16,249 nucleotides of DNA from RXOA01 sp964547105 (GTDB lineage Bacteria; Bipolaricaulota; Bipolaricaulia; UBA7950; UBA9294): positions 1-16,249 of the forward strand of contig CAZJLO010000042.1 of NCBI GenBank assembly GCA_964547105.1, given 5' to 3'. Each line of letters begins with the position of its first letter. The first letter of the stretch is position 1. A program made the translations under genes and the position numbers. Below are positions 14,225 to 16,249 of this stretch, piece after piece. The notes beneath the pieces are model-generated. The model did not search any database. It had not been told where the DNA came from and was given only the letters and a program-made list of their open reading frames with translations.

Positions 14225-15199
14225 GTCGATTGCTCCACCGATCCAGACGGTGAGATCGTCAACTGGATCTGGTCATTGGGGGATGGAAGTGAATCCACCG
14301 CGACCCATCCTGAGCACGTCTTTGAGACGCCGGGGATCTACACGGTAACGCTTCAAGTGACGGACGATCAGGGTCTGTCGGATTCGACGCAACATCAAAT
14401 CACGATTGCCTCGGCCATCGGGACCCTACAGGTTGTGTTGTCGGATGAGGCTCAAGCCCAGCGGGGACAGCTTCCCAAGGACATCCTTCTCGTCCTCGAT
14501 CTGTCTTCGAGCATGGCGGATGCGATCGATGGCAGCCCCAAGATCGAGATTGCCAGGACAGTTCTTCGCGAGATCATCGGAGATCTGCCCGAGGCCGGTA
14601 CGGTCGGACTCAGGACATTCAACGGCTGCGGGCAAAGCGATCTCCTCGTTCCGCTGCAACCGCTCGATCGTGAGCTCCTGACAGCAGAAGTCGGATCCCT
14701 GGAGACCGGGGGCAAGACGCCGCTTGCGCATACGCTTGGCGAGATCGCCGAAGATCTGCGAGACCTCGAAGGGCCTCATCTTGTAATCCTGGTGACGGAT
14801 GGAATGGAAACCTGTGGTGGAGATCCTGTGGCCGCGGCGAGAGCGTTGTCCGAATCCGGAACCGACGTTCTGTTCCGGCTGGTCGGATACGATCCACGCT
14901 CCGCCGGCGAGGCCGCGCGACAGCAGTTCCTGGAGATCGCCTCTGCGGCGGGCGGGTACTACGTGGATGCCCAGAGCGCCGACGAGTTGCTCGACGCGTT
15001 CAGAACGGCCCTTCCGTTGGTGTTCCGCGTTCTGGATGCAGACGGCCGAAGCGTTCGAGAGGGTGTTGTCGGAGAACAGCTGTTCGAACTGCCTACAGGC
15101 ATGTACTCGATCATCGTGGAAACGACGCCACGGCTGGTCATCGACGACGTGGTTGTCGGACCCAATGACCAGCTAACGATCACGGTGTCGCCTGAATAG
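14213..15199 (+). CDS. C-terminal part of the interrupted protein: PKD domain remainder and von Willebrand A domain
   Basis: The 328-residue frame begins with the rest of the second PKD domain (about 1-66: VDCSTDPDGEIVNWIWSLGD, VFETPGIYTVTLQV). A von Willebrand factor A domain follows (about 88-265) with all parts of the metal-ion-dependent adhesion site: D96-x-S98-x-S100 in DLSSSM, T169 in GGKTPLAH and D196 in VTDGMET. The last 60 residues look like a small beta domain. vWA domains on exported proteins usually bind ligands or substrates through Mg or Ca. There is no signal peptide or good ribosome site; a GTG in the right repeat copy is only the first possible start. Without the 81-bp insertion it would fuse to the upstream frame as one protein of about 603 residues. 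It may be silent if the insertion is fixed. Confidence 0.75.
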   Translation: MVKFVDCSTDPDGEIVNWIWSLGDGSESTATHPEHVFETPGIYTVTLQVTDDQGLSDSTQHQITIASAIGTLQVVLSDEAQAQRGQLPKDILLVLDLSSSMADAIDGSPKIEIARTVLREIIGDLPEAGTVGLRTFNGCGQSDLLVPLQPLDRELLTAEVGSLETGGKTPLAHTLGEIAEDLRDLEGPHLVILVTDGMETCGGDPVAAARALSESGTDVLFRLVGYDPRSAGEAARQQFLEIASAAGGYYVDAQSADELLDAFRTALPLVFRVLDADGRSVREGVVGEQLFELPTGMYSIIVETTPRLVIDDVVVGPNDQLTITVSPE

Positions 15200-15219
15200 T
15201 TACTCGAACCCGATGAAGC

Positions 15220-15250
15220 GATGCCGGACCTCTCTTTGAGGTCCGGCATC
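15220..15250 (+). terminator. perfect 13-bp hairpin after the PKD/vWA gene
   Basis: GATGCCGGACCTC (15220-15232) and GAGGTCCGGCATC (15238-15250) pair perfectly around a 5-nt TCTTT loop, 20 bp after the stop codon. The stem is GC-rich and very stable, as expected of a terminator, but no T run follows on the plus strand (CACCTCAACG). It may act with Rho, or mainly protect the 3' end of the mRNA. Confidence 0.65.
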
Positions 15251-15344
15251 CACCTCAACGGGCGCTCCTGCACGGTTGATGTGGCGTAAGACATGCAGAT
15301 CCATCTGTTGTCTGCGGTAGGGAATGGATCATTCCAAGTTCGAA

Positions 15345-15360
15345 TCCCCCAGGCTCCAGA
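15345..15360 (+). repeat. 16-bp repeat, copy 1 (tRNA/tmRNA 3'-end-like)
   Basis: TCCCCCAGGCTCCAGA also forms the last 16 bases of the window. Here it is preceded by GTTCGAA, so GTTCGAATCCCCCAGGCTCCA resembles a T loop, T-stem 3' strand and acceptor 3' strand of a tRNA or tmRNA. The partner T-stem strand (CCAAG) does not pair with CCCCC, and no 5' acceptor GGAGCCT is upstream, so it is not a functional tRNA. Confidence 0.8.
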
Positions 15361-15420
15361 GCAGACGAGCTGTTGATTGCGCATTCCCACAATGTGTCAG
15401 AAACGGTAATGCTTGGGCCT

Positions 15421-15461
15421 GCCCGAGCCTCCGAAGGACCTCATCCTTCGACAACCTCGGG
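15421..15461 (+). other. nested stem-loop in non-coding DNA
   Basis: An outer 6-bp stem CCCGAG/CTCGGG (15422-15427 with 15456-15461) encloses a 4x5 internal loop and an inner perfect 7-bp stem CGAAGGA/TCCTTCG (15432-15438 with 15444-15450) with a 5-nt loop. A competing pairing of GGGGA just after the outer stem with TCCCC near 15476 is possible. It could be part of a leader or small RNA; I recognise no known family. Confidence 0.35.
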
Positions 15462-15658
15462 GGAAGAATAGCGCTCCCCTCTCGTCTTGATGCATCGTTC
15501 GAGTGAGGTGCTGTTTATGCTGCAGGTCACGAGCTTCTGTAAGATCGCCCTATCCGGAAGCGAGAGAGACATTTCTCTCTGGCTCGAGTAGTCACGAAGA
15601 GCGACGTCGATTGGGGTATAGTCCCTGCAGCTGAGGCACTAGCCAACGGAGGGAACAC

Positions 15659-16144
15659 ATGCCGATCAAGAGCCTTATAGTGCTGCACTCGTATCATCAC
15701 AAGAACACGGAAGCCATTGCCAAGGTCCTCGCGCAAGTCCTCAATTCGGAGATCGTTGCGCCGCGCGAAGTGAATACAGCTGAGCTTGCGGGATATGACC
15801 TCGTCGGCTTTGGAGCAGGAATCGACAGCGGTAAGCACTATAGACCTATCCTTGACCTTGCTGACATGCTACTTCCCCTCGAAGCCAAGAACGCGTTTAT
15901 CTTCTCGACGTGCGGAGCCCCGGCATTCATCGTTAGCGAGAAGTTCATCCGTAGCAACCACGCAGCTCTCCGTGAGAAGCTTAGGATCAAGGGCTACTCG
16001 ATCATCGACGAGTTCGGCTGCCCTGGCTTCAATACCAACGTCTTCCTCAAGTACTTCGGCGGCCTGAACAAGAACAGACCGAACGCCAGGGATTTCGAGC
16101 GAGCCGAAGCCTTTGCGTTGAGCCTCATGCAGAAGATGAGCTAA
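15659..16144 (+). CDS. flavodoxin-like protein
   Basis: Flavodoxin-fold proteins bind FMN and carry electrons or reduce quinones and related substrates. The 161-residue product starts with a beta strand and phosphate-binding loop, SLIVLHSYHHKNTEAIAKVL (5-24), where SYHHKNT replaces the usual TGNT-type loop. YDLVGFGAGIDSGKHY (46-61) supplies the second FMN loop, and AFIFSTCGAP (79-88) the third. It ends with a helix (ERAEAFALSLMQKM). Length fits single-domain flavodoxins. The ATG follows GGAGGGA (15649-15655) at 15659, a strong site. It stands alone, between two copies of a 16-bp repeat, downstream of a long non-coding stretch. The partner enzyme is unknown; the rubrerythrin-like protein lacks an electron donor, but that link is only speculation. 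Confidence 0.88.
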   Translation: MPIKSLIVLHSYHHKNTEAIAKVLAQVLNSEIVAPREVNTAELAGYDLVGFGAGIDSGKHYRPILDLADMLLPLEAKNAFIFSTCGAPAFIVSEKFIRSNHAALREKLRIKGYSIIDEFGCPGFNTNVFLKYFGGLNKNRPNARDFERAEAFALSLMQKMS

Positions 16145-16233
16145 GACGCTCTCGCGCGGGCGAACGGCTGAGGTTGAGACTCGTCCGGTCACGCCCCACC
16201 ACACAGCAACGCACCGTGTAGTTCTACATTCAG

Positions 16234-16249
16234 TCCCCCAGGCTCCAGA
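16234..16249 (+). repeat. 16-bp repeat, copy 2, at the end of the window
   Basis: TCCCCCAGGCTCCAGA, identical to 15345-15360, 889 bp away. The identity stops at TCAG before it, and the window ends with it, so the true repeat may be longer. The 89 bp between the flavodoxin stop and this copy hold nothing else I can recognise. Confidence 0.8.

Larger units (their letters stand above)
15251..15658. other. 408-bp non-coding stretch with structured elements
   Basis: No convincing gene lies between the hairpin and the flavodoxin-like gene; short open frames here have no ribosome sites or recognisable motifs. It contains a 6-bp hairpin at 15321-15335, the first copy of a 16-bp repeat at 15345-15360, a nested stem-loop at 15421-15461 and a 7-bp AGAGAGA hairpin at 15563-15580. 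TATAGT at 15617-15622 could be a -10 box for the next gene, but I see no -35 box to go with it. Confidence 0.5.

Noticed and set aside
15270..15360. Complete tRNA gene ending at the 16-bp repeat
   Set aside because: The T stem does not pair and no 5' acceptor strand GGAGCCT or anticodon arm is present upstream.
1..16249. CRISPR arrays, insertion sequences, transposases, integrases or phage genes
   Set aside because: No regularly spaced repeats and no such protein motifs were found on either strand.

Overview
This window looks like a piece of a free-living bacterial chromosome of moderately high GC. It begins inside the 3' end of a tRNA gene (probably tRNA-Leu) and ends exactly at the second copy of a 16-bp repeat, so it may be a whole contig. 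The genes are mostly core housekeeping genes (dnaA, a DUF721/dciA-like gene, hslV, hslU, thrS, metK, birA), followed by a regulatory, redox and cell-surface region. I cannot name the organism. The origin-side order dnaA, oriC-like DNA, dciA, hslVU, thrS and a PKD/vWA surface protein are compatible with a deep-branching candidate phylum such as Bipolaricaulota/Acetothermia, but that is only a low-confidence guess.

Region 1 (1-4256) is a replication and proteolysis block. dnaA is followed by a 284-bp gap with a cluster of DnaA-box-like 9-mers, which is the likely chromosome origin. Next comes a DUF721 (DciA-type helicase-recruitment) protein with an unusual C-terminal four-cysteine zinc ribbon. 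The peptidase hslV and its ATPase hslU follow, with 19 bp between dciA and hslV and a 7-bp hslV/hslU overlap, so these three probably form one transcript. Region 2 (4257-9088) holds thrS with its own promoter and strong Shine-Dalgarno site, an MgtC/SapB-family membrane protein, convergent metK on the minus strand, and divergent birA (ligase only, no DNA-binding domain).

Region 3 (9089-13101) has a tight pair, a DUF47/PhoU-like protein and a rubrerythrin-type diiron protein 10 bp apart. On the minus strand are a PAS-GAF-GGDEF diguanylate cyclase and a small two-helix membrane protein with a near-consensus promoter. A plus-strand short-chain dehydrogenase homologue lacks the catalytic Tyr/Lys pair.

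Region 4 (13102-16249) is the most unusual. A gene for an exported coiled-coil, PKD, PKD, von Willebrand A protein is broken inside its second PKD domain by an 81-bp in-frame-length insertion. The insertion carries tandem stop codons and is bounded by a perfect 17-bp direct repeat, so precise loss of one repeat unit would restore the full reading frame. After it come a perfect 13-bp hairpin, about 400 bp of non-coding DNA with a nested stem-loop, and a small flavodoxin-like gene flanked by two 16-bp repeats resembling a tRNA or tmRNA 3' end.
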